A stretch of 64,000 nt of DNA from Marthasterias glacialis. Its lineage: Eukaryota; Echinodermata; Asteroidea; Forcipulatida; Asteriidae. The DNA lies in contig OU452221.1 in the NCBI GenBank assembly GCA_911728455.2, positions 10,088,141 through 10,152,140 on the forward strand, read 5' to 3'. Numbering within the stretch: position 1 is the first letter of the stretch; each line of letters starts with the position of its first letter. This document shows, in pieces, positions 1-13,858 of the stretch. A program made the position numbers and the translations under genes. Under the pieces are notes generated by a model, which ran no database searches, had not been told where the DNA came from, and saw only the letters and a list, made by a program, of their open reading frames with translations.

Positions 1-863
1 ACGCGACAGCTGATTTCGGTTGTAAAATCGAAATTAAGGATAATGTATTTTACGTTGAAAAGTGCACGGGTTGTCACTATTTTCTCCTGAATCCGAGAAC
101 AGTTTGAACCTTACTTTTCACAGTTTTTTTCTTCATGTATACATTGAATCTGGAAAAGCAAGAATACTGCACTATTAGCTTTACCAATCCTGTATAGTGA
201 CTTTAATTAATTATTTGATTCAACTTTTGTGTGATATTTCTTGACAGGGTGCGGGGTTGTTATATTTCCTCTGAACTTGCACATAATACTTATCTTTAAC
301 CTAGTGAAAGATATAAACAAAATTATTAAAGATTTATGTTTTAATTGATGTTATTGAAGGTACTAAACTTCATTTTGCTTGGAGTTCAAGCTCTAGAGGT
401 CACTAGCTGTGACGACATAGCCACCCCCGGGGGGGGGGGGGTTGTGATCGTGACCTCTTGTAATTTGCAAAGAGAATTTATTCCTTTTGACGCACATGTG
501 ATATATTTAAATCTAAAAATATCTTGCAGTGGAGCCAAGAACCGATACGCCGGGACACATTTTGTGAATTTCGACAACTTGCAAATTGTCATTTCAGTAT
601 GCACGTAAAACACGTGCATCCTCCCATAATGTTTAAAAACAAAAACGAAATCAGTTAATGTTTCATTGTATTTATTTTGTCACAAGAACCCATCTTATAA
701 GTTTCATCAGTTAATGAAAGGAAGCACTACAAACAATCTTCGACGCTTTTCTCTCGAAAAGAGTGTTGCTGCTTTATGTGCTAAAATCTGAATATGTAAG
801 CTGTTAGTTAGAGGGCATTGAAATGACTTAAATACACTAGTTGGGTAAATACCAATTACAAAT

Positions 864-905
864 CAAACAAACAAACAAACAAACAAACAAACAAACAAAC
901 AAAAA
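864..905. repeat. (CAAA)n microsatellite
   Basis: Ten CAAA units in a row. Confidence 0.95.
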
Positions 906-2559
906 CTGCTAACAAGATTGTAAAACATTCTGGCATATCAATTTCTGCCTTTAAAGAATAAAAAAGGGGGAAAAAATCAAAAACATTTGAAGTTAAAGCT
1001 TTTAATTTGGTTTCACTCACTACGGCTATTTTATCTCAAATTCAATCCATCATTTCGACCTTTTCAAGAAAGACATTCAGCACTCCCAGAAGACTCATTT
1101 TCAACCCGTACTGTCTAGGGACAACCTACACCGTGCTAGGTACCGCGATACCAGCCCAGGTTCACCGTGCAGAACACGCTGCAACTCATGGGAGTTCTCA
1201 CCCCCAGGGGACCCTCTCCCCACCTCTGACGTATTTCCGGGGGTGGGGGCTAGTGTGAGGGGTGAGGTGACGCCATAATATAGCTCACATGTCACATCCA
1301 CTATGCCGAGCCGTAACATGGCTGGTCAGGTGTAGCCGAGTGCAGACAGATTGCGGACGGCTACCTATACACCCAAATGCCGATTTATTTGTGGATAGAC
1401 ATTTTAGCCTTCTGGATGTCTTACTCAATCGACCAATCGTACTCTTGCTCTTTCAAAGGAAAGACACACATATGTTTGTTTTCTTTGTGTTCGTTTACTG
1501 ACTTCTTACTGTGAATGAGTGATGAAATAAACGGGAACATAGTTACATAATGATGCTCATTAGTTCATCTACAACTGGAACATCTTCAACTGCCAGCAGC
1601 AATTCTTATCATACATATAAATTCTGATTGGTTATTAGCCATCCCTTTGTCTGAAATGTATTTACTTTGATTGGCTATTATTTTCCCGCTGATTTCTTGA
1701 TCCCTACTCCTTTTTTTGTCTATAAATGGATCTGTTTTGATGTCTCTGTTTGTTTATGCCTCTGACGAAAGTCCAGTTTGGATCGAAAGCTAAGGCCATC
1801 AACCCTACTAGTTTCATAAATGATTTGATTTGATTTGATTTTTCTTCAGTTAGGCCAAACATGTTTGGCGCGGTATTTGTATCATATACCATTGAGGCTC
1901 TACCCTCAATCGCACCTTGAAATCCGCAAAAAATATCAGTTCAATGAGTTGTATCCCTTCGGTTAATCTACTTCCATTTGATAACCCGGTCTGACACATT
2001 AAGATGGGCGTGTATATTATGCAGAAGCTTTATTGGCATTATATTGGAGTGGTCCGGACCTCACACCTGTAAAACACTTCACGCGTCTCTGGTATACAGA
2101 CGCCGCCGCCTCTCCAGCGCGTCGCGTGCCAGGCCGACCGTCAGTCCATTATTAGCACCCCAGCGTGTGGACTGCTGGGCCAATAAACGGATCAGTAATG
2201 ACTTACATGGTGGACCTGAGCGTCGGTGCTTCATCATGGGGTTGTGGGCGGAAGGTACGATGTGGTAGGATCCGATGACAAGGTAGTGTAAACGGTGATT
2301 TAAAAACCCAAAGGCTCCAGAGTCGAGTCTCGAACACCGTACTTATAGAATTCAGGGAAAACACTCATTGGCGAATGGCTGGGAAAGGAGGGGCGGGTAT
2401 TAAAAACATGCTCTACTTCATGCCTGTAATGTTACACAAAGCATACAATATCTCTAGTGATCTTTCATTGTATATAATGCCTGCAGTACCTTACGTTTGG
2501 TTCATGGTTGCGAAACTCTGAGAATTTTATGAAAACTAAGGTGTACATTTTGTTTTGTA

Positions 2560-2590
2560 CATACCCACTGTCTCCGTTGCAGTGGGTATG
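2560..2590. repeat. perfect 11-bp hairpin
   Basis: CATACCCACTG, a 9-base loop, then CAGTGGGTATG. Isolated; no gene next to it. Confidence 0.75.
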
Positions 2591-3516
2591 GTTTTGTCAG
2601 TGTCGAAACATTTAGTTTTCAGGATGTGACAATCAACAACGCGCAGCGAAATTTGCGCAGTTTAAATGATTGCACTATGGACCACACAGAGGAGAAACCA
2701 GTGTATGGGATTCAGCATACCATCGTTTAATACAGCGCGCATTATTCAAGTTGCCCGCCCGAGTTGAAGAGTCATGAAACAGACTTATCTACAAAAGTGA
2801 TGTCAACACCGCCCCCTTACAACACAAGCTCAAAGTCCAATGATGATGAACTAATTTAACAGGAATGTGGATGCAGGGATTCGTGGTGGCGCCTTTTACA
2901 TCTGTCAAGTTAAAAGTTGGCTCTAAAGTTTGTTACAGGATGCATGGGGGCGCCATTTACCCAAAACGTGCACAGTTGATTTCGTACAGTACGGTCCTCA
3001 GGGCAGTGAGTGAACTTTGACATTCAGTAACTCTTTGACAAAATCCGTTGGTAATGTCAGCGTGTGCGTGTTTTTGTGGAGAGGGTATATCTATACCAAC
3101 AGCACAATGAACTGTATGAATGACATTCATGTTTGCCCGTTCATGTGTCTCGACAGCAAGCTGAAAGTTTACAGGCTGCCCCCATATTATTGCATTTTTG
3201 GGCGGTATGATCCTACAATGGAATATCTTCCATGATCCTTCCAACCAACACGTAAACAAGCAAAGAAAGATCATCTTAAAGTAATAGTAATATAATATTT
3301 TGAATCTAAATGTCATGAATGATTTCTGCAATAGTTGAATTACCGTCCAAATAAAATCAAGTTCGGCGGAAATGCGTTAAAAGATGATTTTTTTTATAAC
3401 AGGTGTAAATAATAATTTAAAAAAATCACAGCACTCGGGGAAAGTATTGAGTATACAGTGCTTCACGAATCGGTTTATGGGTAAAAACAATCATTTATAT
3501 ATATTAAGGTGATTTT

Positions 3517-3535
3517 CAACAACAAAACAACAACA

Positions 3536-3606
<71 letters not shown>
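3517..3606. repeat. (CAA)n microsatellite
   Basis: About 90 bp of CAA triplets with two CAAAA interruptions near the left end. Confidence 0.95.
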
Positions 3607-6133
3607 CATTATTCCACGGAAATTTAAGATACAAATCGAAAACTTCCTAATAATATATTTGACAAGAAATGGTACGTAAACGGTCGTTTCCCATTATTTA
3701 TTTGAATAATCAATTGGTCTGATGAGGAGCTTGCCTGCTGAAAGATAGGCGCCGTACACTCACCCTGATAAAAAAAACTTGTGTTTGAAATGCTGTCATG
3801 TTTGAGAACACGACGACTGATTTATTTCAAATTAAACATATGTTCCTATATAAAAATCTGTTTTTTAATGAGAACATAACAGAACATGTTACCTGCATCC
3901 CCCCAGTCATCGTCCGTTTTTAATAAAAAGGCTGTAGTGCCTTCATAAGACGAAATCTCGGTTGGAAATCGTATAATTATCTTGAAAACAAACTTTTAAA
4001 TAGGCATACATTCCCTTTAAATTCTAAATTAGTACGTAAACAAAAATAAATCCAGAGAGAGGAAATATTTCGACCTTTCAAACTTTCTTCCCGGAAAAGA
4101 CAGCTGTCAGCAGACACGTCTACAAAGCTGCTATAAATGTACATACCTTAATAGCCCTTCGAGACAATCCAACCTCTCAGTGATATTTGACAAGGTTATT
4201 TCTACCTGTCCAACTGGCGAAGGCCTTCAACTGACCCGTAGCATTTCAAGAATGTTTACTCTTGACGTTCCCACAAAGTGTTTATTCCTGTAAGTTTACG
4301 ATGCACGTCAAAGTCTCGCTACCATTCCGTTGTGTATAATCTATTCCCACTAATCCAGTTACTAAATATTTTCATAATCGGATTAAGATGGACACGTCGA
4401 CGTTAATCCACTTAGTCCACGGGGCTCATTTTTGATTAGCTTTGTTTTAAAATATCGTCTCCCATCAGCTGCAAGGTGGGTATCGCGTTTCTGTCTATAA
4501 GGAGAGTATGGTGAATGCTGCGTCCGGTATTAATAATACTCAGGCCCGTGGGGAATAGCTTAGACGGGTACCTTGGCTTTTATTGATGCGGTTGCATCTA
4601 GGTTCATTGTGGGCAGGTTCTAGACCAGCAGTGAACACCCTAATCATTTTCACGGGAAGCTAGTGGGTCCAATAATGGAGAGTCTTGTGTAATGTCTGGC
4701 TGTCTACCACTGGTCACTGGCCGAAGATGAATTAGTGTTCAAGTGGTAGTTGTGATTAAACAATCTGTCCGTCGGACAATAAGCGGTCGTTTCGTGCAAT
4801 AGAAACAATCGTAGATTATTTTTGGTCTATGAACGCATGTCACAATACAACATTGGTTTGCCATTCTATATTTGAATTGATTCCTTTAATAATAATAAAA
4901 AAACGCACTGCAGTGAGAGCACAGAACGATATAAATTCAAAGTTTAAAGATGCATCTGGGATGTTTCAGCTAACAGAAAAGAACAATACTGCAATAAGCG
5001 AACTGATTTTGAAAAATTCATTTGCAAATAGATTATTCTTAGTGGCCGTCCACTCAATCGTGTGTTGTGCAACCGAAGTGGCACGAGTTCCTAGGTATAT
5101 AAGGGCAAATTGTATACTTGCTTGCAATTAAGACCTACAAACTATGCAAGGCTTACTGTACCAACTTTCTTCTTTCGGAACTGTCACTTATGTTAACAAG
5201 CTCATGTGTATATTTTAATTAAACAATTTTCATAAATTTATTTATCCCGGAAAAATCGTGGTCTTAACATTTTATATTATTTGAATACCGTTAATTAACT
5301 TTGAAAAATCATCTTAAGTCAATATTTTTTTTAATGGGAATCGTTTCCCCTTCTCTTAACAATGGGATTTCGGCAAAACGAAGATATCAAAGGGGGAAAG
5401 GAACAGACTAATGATAATAATATATCAATAATGAATCCACTGAAAAGAGCTCGTGAATACAAAACAAGTTCAAGATTACTAAAATATTATAATATACAAG
5501 GATACAGTGGGGAAAAAACTTTCAAAAGCTGGGTGAACAAAGAAACTGATGATTTGACATTTGATGGCAATTTATTCGGTGCCGCATGAAAAAAAAAATA
5601 TATATGCCTATATAAGTAATAATAAAATAAATAAAAGATCGGTCACCCAATGAACGATTAGATTTAGGCTCAACGAGGAGGTTTGAACTGTCAGAACAGA
5701 GTTTGCAAGGAGATTAGACTTTGAAATCTTGCGAGATGTTGAGCAAATCATCAAAATAATAAACCAAGGGCACTGTTCTTGAGGGATTCAAACACAAAGA
5801 GCAATAGTTTGTACTTAATCCTTCTGTTAGACTGGTAACCAGTTTAACTCTTGTAAAATAGATGTGTTGGGGAGGACTTTGACTACGAATCAGTTGAAAA
5901 GATCCATCTGACATTCAGTTCCGGAGCAACAGCAATTATTAGGCATTTGTATAATGGTTAAAAGTGTGTGCTTTCATTTTGAATTGTTCACATAGTTTCA
6001 TCGTTGCCAGGAATAACCATTAAATTTATGAACAAAATATCAACAGATAACAAAGGTTTTGTTACCCTGCTTTTGGATGACTTGACAACAAAATTAATTA
6101 CAAGTATTCACTTTAGAACAAATACTAATTATC
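3607..6133. other. non-coding stretch, possible regulatory DNA
   Basis: No gene seen. Unique-looking AT-rich sequence. Homeodomain-type sites occur in a cluster at about 4350-4390 (CTAATCC and GGATTA), so an enhancer is conceivable but unproven. Confidence 0.45.
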
Positions 6134-6261
6134 TATCCTGGTAAGTGATGACGTTTTGGAGCCGGAAGTGCAGTGAAACGATTGTGCATGTACATGTATG
6201 TATACTATTCGTTATACATTACACTTCTGGATCCAAAACGTCTACACTTACCAACAGGATA
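6134..6261. mobile_element. short foldback element (about 128 bp)
   Basis: Imperfect inverted repeats of about 38 bp. The left begins TATCCTGGTAAGTGATGACG and continues TTTTGGAGCCGGAAGTG; the right in reverse complement begins TATCCTGTTGGTAAGTGTAG and continues ACGTTTTGGATCCAGAAGTG. The loop is AT-rich with GTAC/GTATAC palindromes. No target duplication was recognised, so it may be a degenerate MITE. Confidence 0.6.
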
Positions 6262-9200
6262 CTGCATCTGAGAGTGTCGTCATTTGCCATTTAAAACATT
6301 ATGAACAATGGCTTGATTGTTTTTCCTCTTGTTAATGAATAAAACAAAACAAAACTACTGGCACAACAATATGAGTTAAACAAAAAAAAACATCCAAGTC
6401 GTAAGTTTTATCACGGATGTTAATTTTTTTTCTTCAGCATGCCCAGTGCAGGTGTGCATGTAGCCTACAATGTCAGCCACAAGTTTTTATTAACGTACTC
6501 TTTCTTTTGTTTGTAACTGCCTATAGGAAAATAAAATAGCAGCTGCGCCACAAAGGGTTAAATTATTGTTAATGAAATAATTCCATCAACAAAATAACAT
6601 ACTAATCGATTCCAAGTAAACGAAACAGCAACATTTAACGCGAACGTATTATATTGATGGTGCATTGTGTATGATAAAACACAGGCGAGTATTCGATGTG
6701 TTTGATAGCACACAGGACGAACAGCATCTGCAATTCAAACATTCCGTCTTTAGGTGTAAACCAAAAGACAGGAAAGACCTACTACGAATGCGTCATTTGA
6801 TAAACAAATATCAGTATAGAGTAGACGAAATGCATTACGGGACAAGAAGCGGCACTGGCGAGGGTCGCATCTGCCGTGAGCCAGTGAGTAATTTGACAAG
6901 ATAGCACTTGACGGCCCCAGTATGCTCAGAGTCCCTAATTGCCCTGCGACTTACAAAGTCGATCGCTCGCCGAGAGAATATCGAACTAGAAGGGGAAAAA
7001 AGTATTATGGGTTGAAGTATTGTAATAATAATACAGAAAGAGGTAATCCTTGGCAGTTTGTGTGAATCACATGCACGCATTATTTGATAGGGCTCTCGTT
7101 GCGAGCATTAGAGACACCGGGTGCCGCGCGTCGCTGCACCTGACCACTGCTTTGGTGCGGGGTCGCACGGTCGTCTGCATGCGCACGAGTGTGGTCTCGC
7201 TGCTCCCCGGTTTATATAATATTCCCAACCAGCCCCCGGGGCGAAGAAGACGACGAATAGAAATTGAATTGGGCGCAATCACAGTCAACAAAAACCGATT
7301 TCAATTTTCTCATTTGTAATGGAGAAAGGGAAAGCCAAACTAATTCACTCAATGGCCACAATCACACACTAAGTATGTTAGCCACATAGGGCTCCATCGT
7401 TTATATCCACTACGCTACATTATCGCTAAACAGTTAGAAAAAAAACCGCACGAAAATATAGTACAGATACTTTTGAGTAAGAGACTTTAACACTGTGGCC
7501 AAGACTATATATATTTTTTCCCTGCTCGGTCGAGGTAAACTAGGCCGACTAATTTTGTGTGTTATTCTTACGCTGTCTGTTCAAATAAATTTAAGAGCTT
7601 GATGTATTTTACCCTTGAAGTGGTTTTGTGTTAGCCAGTAAAATTGAGAAAATTGCGCATTGTCCGGACACACAAAGCAGTCCTGTATTGTGTTGTGCGA
7701 AATATCATGGTTGAAAAGGTCGACCGGCAGACCCCGCGTTTTAATTATTTTGACACAAGATGGAATGCTTCCCTCCCAGTCCATTTCTAGATTGTTCATT
7801 TTGCTCAATGAACTTTTCCTACCCCTTTATTTGTGGATTGTTGTTCTTCTTTTCTCCTCTCTCCCTCTCTCTCCCTCTACCCTTGATGATTGTAAGATGA
7901 CCAGATTTGAACTTTAGGAAGCGAGCAAGGTACAGCGGTTAAGTTAACGCGTCATCGGCGGGGGGAGAGACCGGGCTAGGTCCATGAACGAGAGCACAGA
8001 GTTGAGACTAAAGTGACTGGATTGAACTCCCCCTTTTTTTACAGGATTAACAAATATTGACATTTTCAATGGCTGATCTAGTTCTCTTCTCTAGCCGATG
8101 TCTGAAACGATAGAAGTGTAGGAATGAGAGCAAGAAAAAGTAGGTCGCTGCTCGAATACGGAGCTTATGAATCGCATAATGCATCCATGTACATTAGAAC
8201 TGATTTGTTTGATACAGCCTTTGCAACTGAGGCAAGCATTTCGTTAGTTGATTTGCACTTGAACATTATCACGCGATCTATATTTAATGTTGGCCGTTAA
8301 GATTAATCTGGACACAGGTGGCGTTCCATCTGACACACGATCTTAAAGTTATCTGGCGGTTTTTTATTTTTTTTTTTTTCCCCTTTTGTAATCTACTCGC
8401 TCCTGTCAGAGATGGGTGCAAGGCTATTATTACAGTCGTGCAGTTACAATGTACTTTAAGATATGTTTGCTTTGGTTTTTTTTTCAGGACATTTGTGTTT
8501 AGTTACATGAAAGTTTAGCCAAATGACTAACACAGAAATTAGTATGTTTTGATCAGATTCACGAATAAATCAGTCCATTGTAATTCGTCAATCCGTTAAT
8601 GCCCAATAACTTGTTATAATGCCAGTGCATTGGTATACATGACTCATTCAAAAATTGCACCAATATATAATGTCCACCTATTACCCGTGATTTTAACTTG
8701 ATTTGCTTTTTTTTTATGATGTACTTTTCTGCCCCCACACCGCATTACAGCCGCTATCAAGACAAAACAAAAATACATAAATTCATATTTCCTTCCAAAA
8801 GCGTTGCTAACAAACTCTGTTCGGGTTTACGCACGCTCGATTTAGATCTCATCAATTGACTGAACGCTGCTTGGATAACAGTAATTGTCAAAAATTGCAG
8901 TACTGTGAAATAAGCACATGAAAGGTTGTGAAACCATCCGTGCAGATCTGGGTCTTATTTTGTCCGAATAAGACCTGTCTAAACTTGATAACGGGTTAAT
9001 ACACTTTTTTTCGGCGCACCATTGGAAGCATGATTTCAGGCCTAGCACCGAGTTTTCACAGCTCGAAAAGACAGGAAGCGTGGAATATTAGAATAATAAT
9101 ATCAAATGAGACCGATGAGAAGTCTGCAGAAAGGATTTTTAATGAACCGATTGCTGGATTGAAATTTCGCGGATATGAAAGTTGTTCAGACCCCGATGTA

Positions 9201-12200
9201 GGAGAAAGTGGCGTGAAGGTTTCGTTTATTCATATATTTATTTATTTACGTGCAGCAGTAAGCTTCGTCGATGGTTTGATTGTTTACTGTTGACAAACCA
9301 ACATGTAGCTTCATAAGTTATTTATATTTGTTTATTTATATTTTGTATGTCACTGTTTCAAATCATGCACACTCGCGTTACATCACAAAAGTATAGTTAA
9401 CGACATCGGATCACGTGAAACATTGATCTGAAATGAGTAACTATTTTAAGTTTGTTGATTGTTTACTCCCGAAGTGTACAATACATGTATTGAGGTTGTC
9501 TGCAAATGATACACTGTTAAAATTGGGGTGCCTTTTTAAAAATGAAATTGAATGCACAAGTAAAATAGCTCGTGACAGTACATGTAAACAGTCGACGGTA
9601 TTTCAAACGTCCACTGTGCTAAGATTAGAAATGCTATTTGAAAACAAAACCAATGGATAGATGATTGACATAAACCTAAGATTTGCAAACCCCTTTTTTT
9701 TTGACAAAAAAATGCAAAAGTCAAAACAGTTTTGACAACATGGATGTGACACACGGATAAAAGGTAAAAGTACGTAGAAAACTGCTGACTTTTATTGTGA
9801 AAATACGTGAAAAATGTTATCAATCTCCGTGGAGACGAAAGGCAAAATTTGTGAAACAGTTGCCATGTTTACGTTTAATGAGTAACATTAGTTTGCAAAT
9901 TCACAGGTTCTTTAGTATTGGTAGATTACTTGACAGAGCAGATTACAATTTGTGACTCTTTTGTTCGTATCTTCCTGTATACGTGCATTTTGTTTATTAA
10001 GTTATGTAGGCATTTCAAATAAATAAGTAAATGGTTAGAGAGCGATTAAGTGTTAAGTGGCAGATCTTCCTAGGATACATCCCTTGCAGATGCATTTACT
10101 TTAAAAGCAGCACACAGCTTCAGTATAAAACAAACAAGATGACATTAAAGTCATCTAATCCCACAGGAGGATTACTGCATTGTTATGTAAATCTTTTATT
10201 TTAGTGACAAGCAATTCGTGACCTCGGAAATTGTCATATTTTGTTCATACATATTGAAAACCATTTTCATCATCTGATACCTGGTTGATGTACGCAAATG
10301 AGGCACATCAGTAAGGATGTTTTTCGTTCCAAAATCCGTTTTGACATTATCTCCGGCTGGGTAGTGCAACTGTCATGACAGTGATAATGCGGACCGTGTT
10401 TGGTCACTAAAAGGCGGCCGTGTTTGGACCGATCCACACGGTCGTACTAAAGGTTTCGTTCAGGGACCGCGGTCCGTCTGGACGCGAAGTTCCACGTTTC
10501 GCCATAAAAGCGACAAACGAAATTAGCAACAATCAATAAACCGATTATAACATTTCAATTGAATTCGTATCACATGGGAATCAAAGTGTCCCCGTCGTCG
10601 ATGAATCTTTCTTGATTCCACCCCAAACCATGTTTGACAAGTTGAAGAAATTCATGTTTGACGAGTCCACAGAAGTACACTCCGCATCGAGCTGCGTCAG
10701 CATGGAGTCTATTACAGCATTATTGTCCGTAAAATCAACCGCCTTAACCCATGCCTAAAATGTCTACAAACGTGTCTTTATCAGGACCACGCACACGAAG
10801 GACGTGTGTTGACACAAATTACAGGTAAGGGATCATTATCACGACGAGAGACGTTGAAATTAATGGCCGCCATGTGCGTGACTTCACCACAGGATCGACC
10901 ACGCGGCCCGGTTTGTTTGCCCAAGAATACCGCGATGTTTCCCGGGCGAAGGCGGTCGGCGATACACGGTAAAGTCCCATTGTGTGTCGCCGGTGAAAGA
11001 TCAGATCAAATTACATACCGTGTTTCAATAATAATCACAGTGGGGCAAATCTGGGATTTGTTTAGGAAGATTATATTGTAATCGGAAGATACATCAATGT
11101 GTTCCTTGGAGGCGATGAGGGTATGATACGGATGAGGGAGCTAGGGCGATGGGTGACCATCTTGAGATCAGAATCAAGTGTAATCTTACTCATTATAAAA
11201 GCTAAAGATAACTAAAAATATAACCCCAGACTTCAAAAACAAAATTAAAGAAGGGGAAAAAATAATAATGTCATTATTAATCAAACAAAATATCTAAATT
11301 AAAAAAATATCTCCAAACAAACAGAAGAAATATATAAACAAAACAAAAGGAGAAACTTTGAAACAAACACAAACAAACCGTAACAGGAAACGAAAAGTAA
11401 ACATCAAATGAACATCGGCGCGGTATCCAAAAACGAATCTTCAAAGTAACCGAACATAACCTTGCTCCAAAACGCAGAAATTCTAGATAAAACACAAGAT
11501 AAGAAACACAAAGCTTTATCAATAGTATACTTACCACAATAAACAGTCTTTGAGAACTGCGACCACGTCTTTATACCTTCCCTCGAATCGATTTAATTCA
11601 TGGTTTTTATTGGCAATTATTCCAAATTTCGATAAACTAGAACAATCAGAAGTGACTCCGTCACCAGAGAAGAAGAATCTCAAGATGTTTTTTTTTGTTA
11701 AGAAATAAACACACAGCCGACTCGAGTAACATCAGACCCTGGTGGAAATATAACACTTCTCCATTTCAGTCACTGAGAGAGTCAACTTGGCAATCCCACT
11801 CGAGCCCACAACAAAACCTTTCGTGGAGTACCGCGGCATTGTTCCCCAGCCCACCGACTCCTCTAATATTTTCTTCCCTCTCGAACTGCGAATGAAAGGG
11901 CCACAAGGCGAAAGCGGCTAGACCCATAAGTCACTGCCTCCCAGGCCTAGATGTGCTCTATTGAGCAAAGGCGTGCGCACATATTTGCAAGAGGTTCCTA
12001 TTTATGTACAGAAAATTAAACAACTGAAGAAGGTCCTCGGAGCGGAAGTAATCGCTTTTCGGAGACTTTCGCAGAGGGCAAAGCCAAGTCACGGCGGCTC
12101 TTCAGAAGCTGCGCGCGGGGGCCGCGGGGCCCAAGCCTCGCTCAGTCGAACCCCTCTATACCGGGGTAAAGAATAAAGTGAGCAAATGACGAACTCGGCA

Positions 12201-13540
12201 ACTCGTCCGTCGGGGCTTTAACTTCATCACGGACTCCCCTTCCCCCAGAAGAAATCCACTGATTTTGTTCCCAGGCCCCTACGTCCTGTTTTTCAAAAAA
12301 CAATCAGCGTTCTGCAGGGAGAGCAATAATTGTTATTTTTCAAAATGAGCGAGGGGTTTGCTTACAGTGTGAGCGGGCTCGACTTGGAGGTGATGCGCTC
12401 GGTTGCTTCTCGAGTTCGTTCTCCCGTCCCAAACTAGACTTGACCTATTTCTACACCAGTCTTCTGCTGTCTCATTCAGCCCTCCGGTGGTCATTTATGC
12501 CCAGATCGCTCCGGCATGAAAAGAAATTACTACGCTGGTAATCCTCGCTATTAGTCCTCCTTACTCCATGGCCAATCCACAATACATACTTGATTGATTT
12601 TTATGCCAAACAAGGTAAATCTCACAACCTTAAACTTGCAGCAGAGCGCGGGATCATTGGACCTATTGCACGCCTGCATGGCGCGGCCGGCGCCCCTTTG
12701 AGTTCCAACCGTAAAGCGACCGTCGCGGCATAACTTCAAAACACTCTCTGGTCTGGACTCAGCCCACCGGATTGTTCAATGCCGGGACTCCTTTGAAAGT
12801 GATATATTATGAAGAAATCCGATTTTTATTGTCACCACCGGATTAGCTTGATTTGTTGTGTAGCCAGAAATTTTCATTTTGCTCGCGGACAAAAAGGGGG
12901 AAAAATGCGAATGAGTTTTGAACGCGTGGATTAAGGATTGTGCATTGATAGAATAACTGCCGCCTTTCGTGCATAAAGCTTTGTCAAGTGTTGGATAAAT
13001 CGAGGGGGAAATAAATGGCCAATGCCAGCCTGCGATTGGTTTATGCAAATGATCAAACTTTAAAGGTGTACTATTGGGCTTATCACCTGCTGGCAAATGG
13101 GGGGGGGGGGAAGTTAACGTAAAAAAGAGAATCAAAAATAATAAAAATAAACAAACAAAACCAGCATTATGGAGAGCTAGATATAACAGAATACAAAATA
13201 TGCCATGTTTTTTGTCTTGGTTTTCTGCAACAGGGGATCGTTTCAGAACTAAGCACTGAAATAAGGTAGGCTAGTAACTTTTGTTTTCGTAATATCTATA
13301 TTTTTGTTGGGTGAGTGATTTTAATGTGGCTATGTACTCGGGCAAATGCCATGATTGTTGTTATTTTCTTTTAATACAATCGTCACGGTATAAGTGCTAG
13401 TTAAATTAGAGAAAAATAAATACATGTGGCCTCAATGTTAATGGTTTGTCCTTTGAACAACAGCCACATTTTGCTCGAGTAAAAGATTCTTCAATAAACA
13501 ACATAAAAGACAATAGGTGTTGTTCCCGCAATGCTCTTGG
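6262..13540. other. non-coding stretch, no supported gene
   Basis: Mixed composition with GC-richer islands at about 7050-7250, 10400-10500, 10850-11000 and 12050-12260. At 10380-10480 the phrase GGCCGTGTTTGGACC and its variants recur. No splice-compatible protein family was recognised. Confidence 0.5.
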
Positions 13541-13702
13541 TGATGTTGTTGTTGTTGCTGTTTTGTTGTTGTTGTTGTGGTTGTGGCTGTTGTTGTTGCT
13601 GCTGCTGCTGTTGTTGTTGTAGTTGTAGTTATTGTAGTTGTAGTTGTTGTTGTTGTTGCTGTTGTTGTCGTTGCTGTTGTTGTTTTCGTTGTTGTTGTTG
13701 TG

Positions 13703-13747
<45 letters not shown>

Positions 13748-13769
13748 GTGTTGTTGTTGTTGTTGTTAC

Positions 13770-13829
<60 letters not shown>

Positions 13830-13858
13830 AGTTGTTATTGTTGCTGCTGTTGTTTTTT
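13541..13858. repeat. long (TTG)n / (CAA)n microsatellite, interrupted
   Basis: About 318 bp of TTG triplets with TAG, GTG, CTG and TCG interruptions, cleanest at 13700-13828. The poly-Leu, poly-Cys and poly-Val frames here are products of the repeat, not genes. Confidence 0.95.

Larger units (their letters stand above)
1..3516. other. non-coding stretch, no supported gene
   Basis: AT-rich DNA with a C/G homopolymer junction at about 424-441, a (CAAA)n tract and the hairpin at 2560. Moderately GC-rich patches occur at about 1090-1260 and 2080-2260. Open frames here are short, mostly lack ATG starts and match no family known to me. Confidence 0.55.

Noticed and set aside
1690-1900. Possible end of a retroelement (GACGAAAGTCCAGTTTGGATCG)
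   Set aside because: The phrase recalls sequences next to Penelope-like or LINE ends, but no reverse transcriptase or endonuclease frame is present.
2281-2340. Possible tRNA-derived SINE fragment (CCAGAGTCGAGTCTCGAAC)
   Set aside because: Only a weak B-box-like segment; no A box, tail or second copy was seen.
7925-7995. tRNA-like text (CAGCGGTTAAGTTAACGCGTC)
   Set aside because: It resembles part of a tRNA A box, but no cloverleaf with paired acceptor and T arms could be drawn and the B box is poor.
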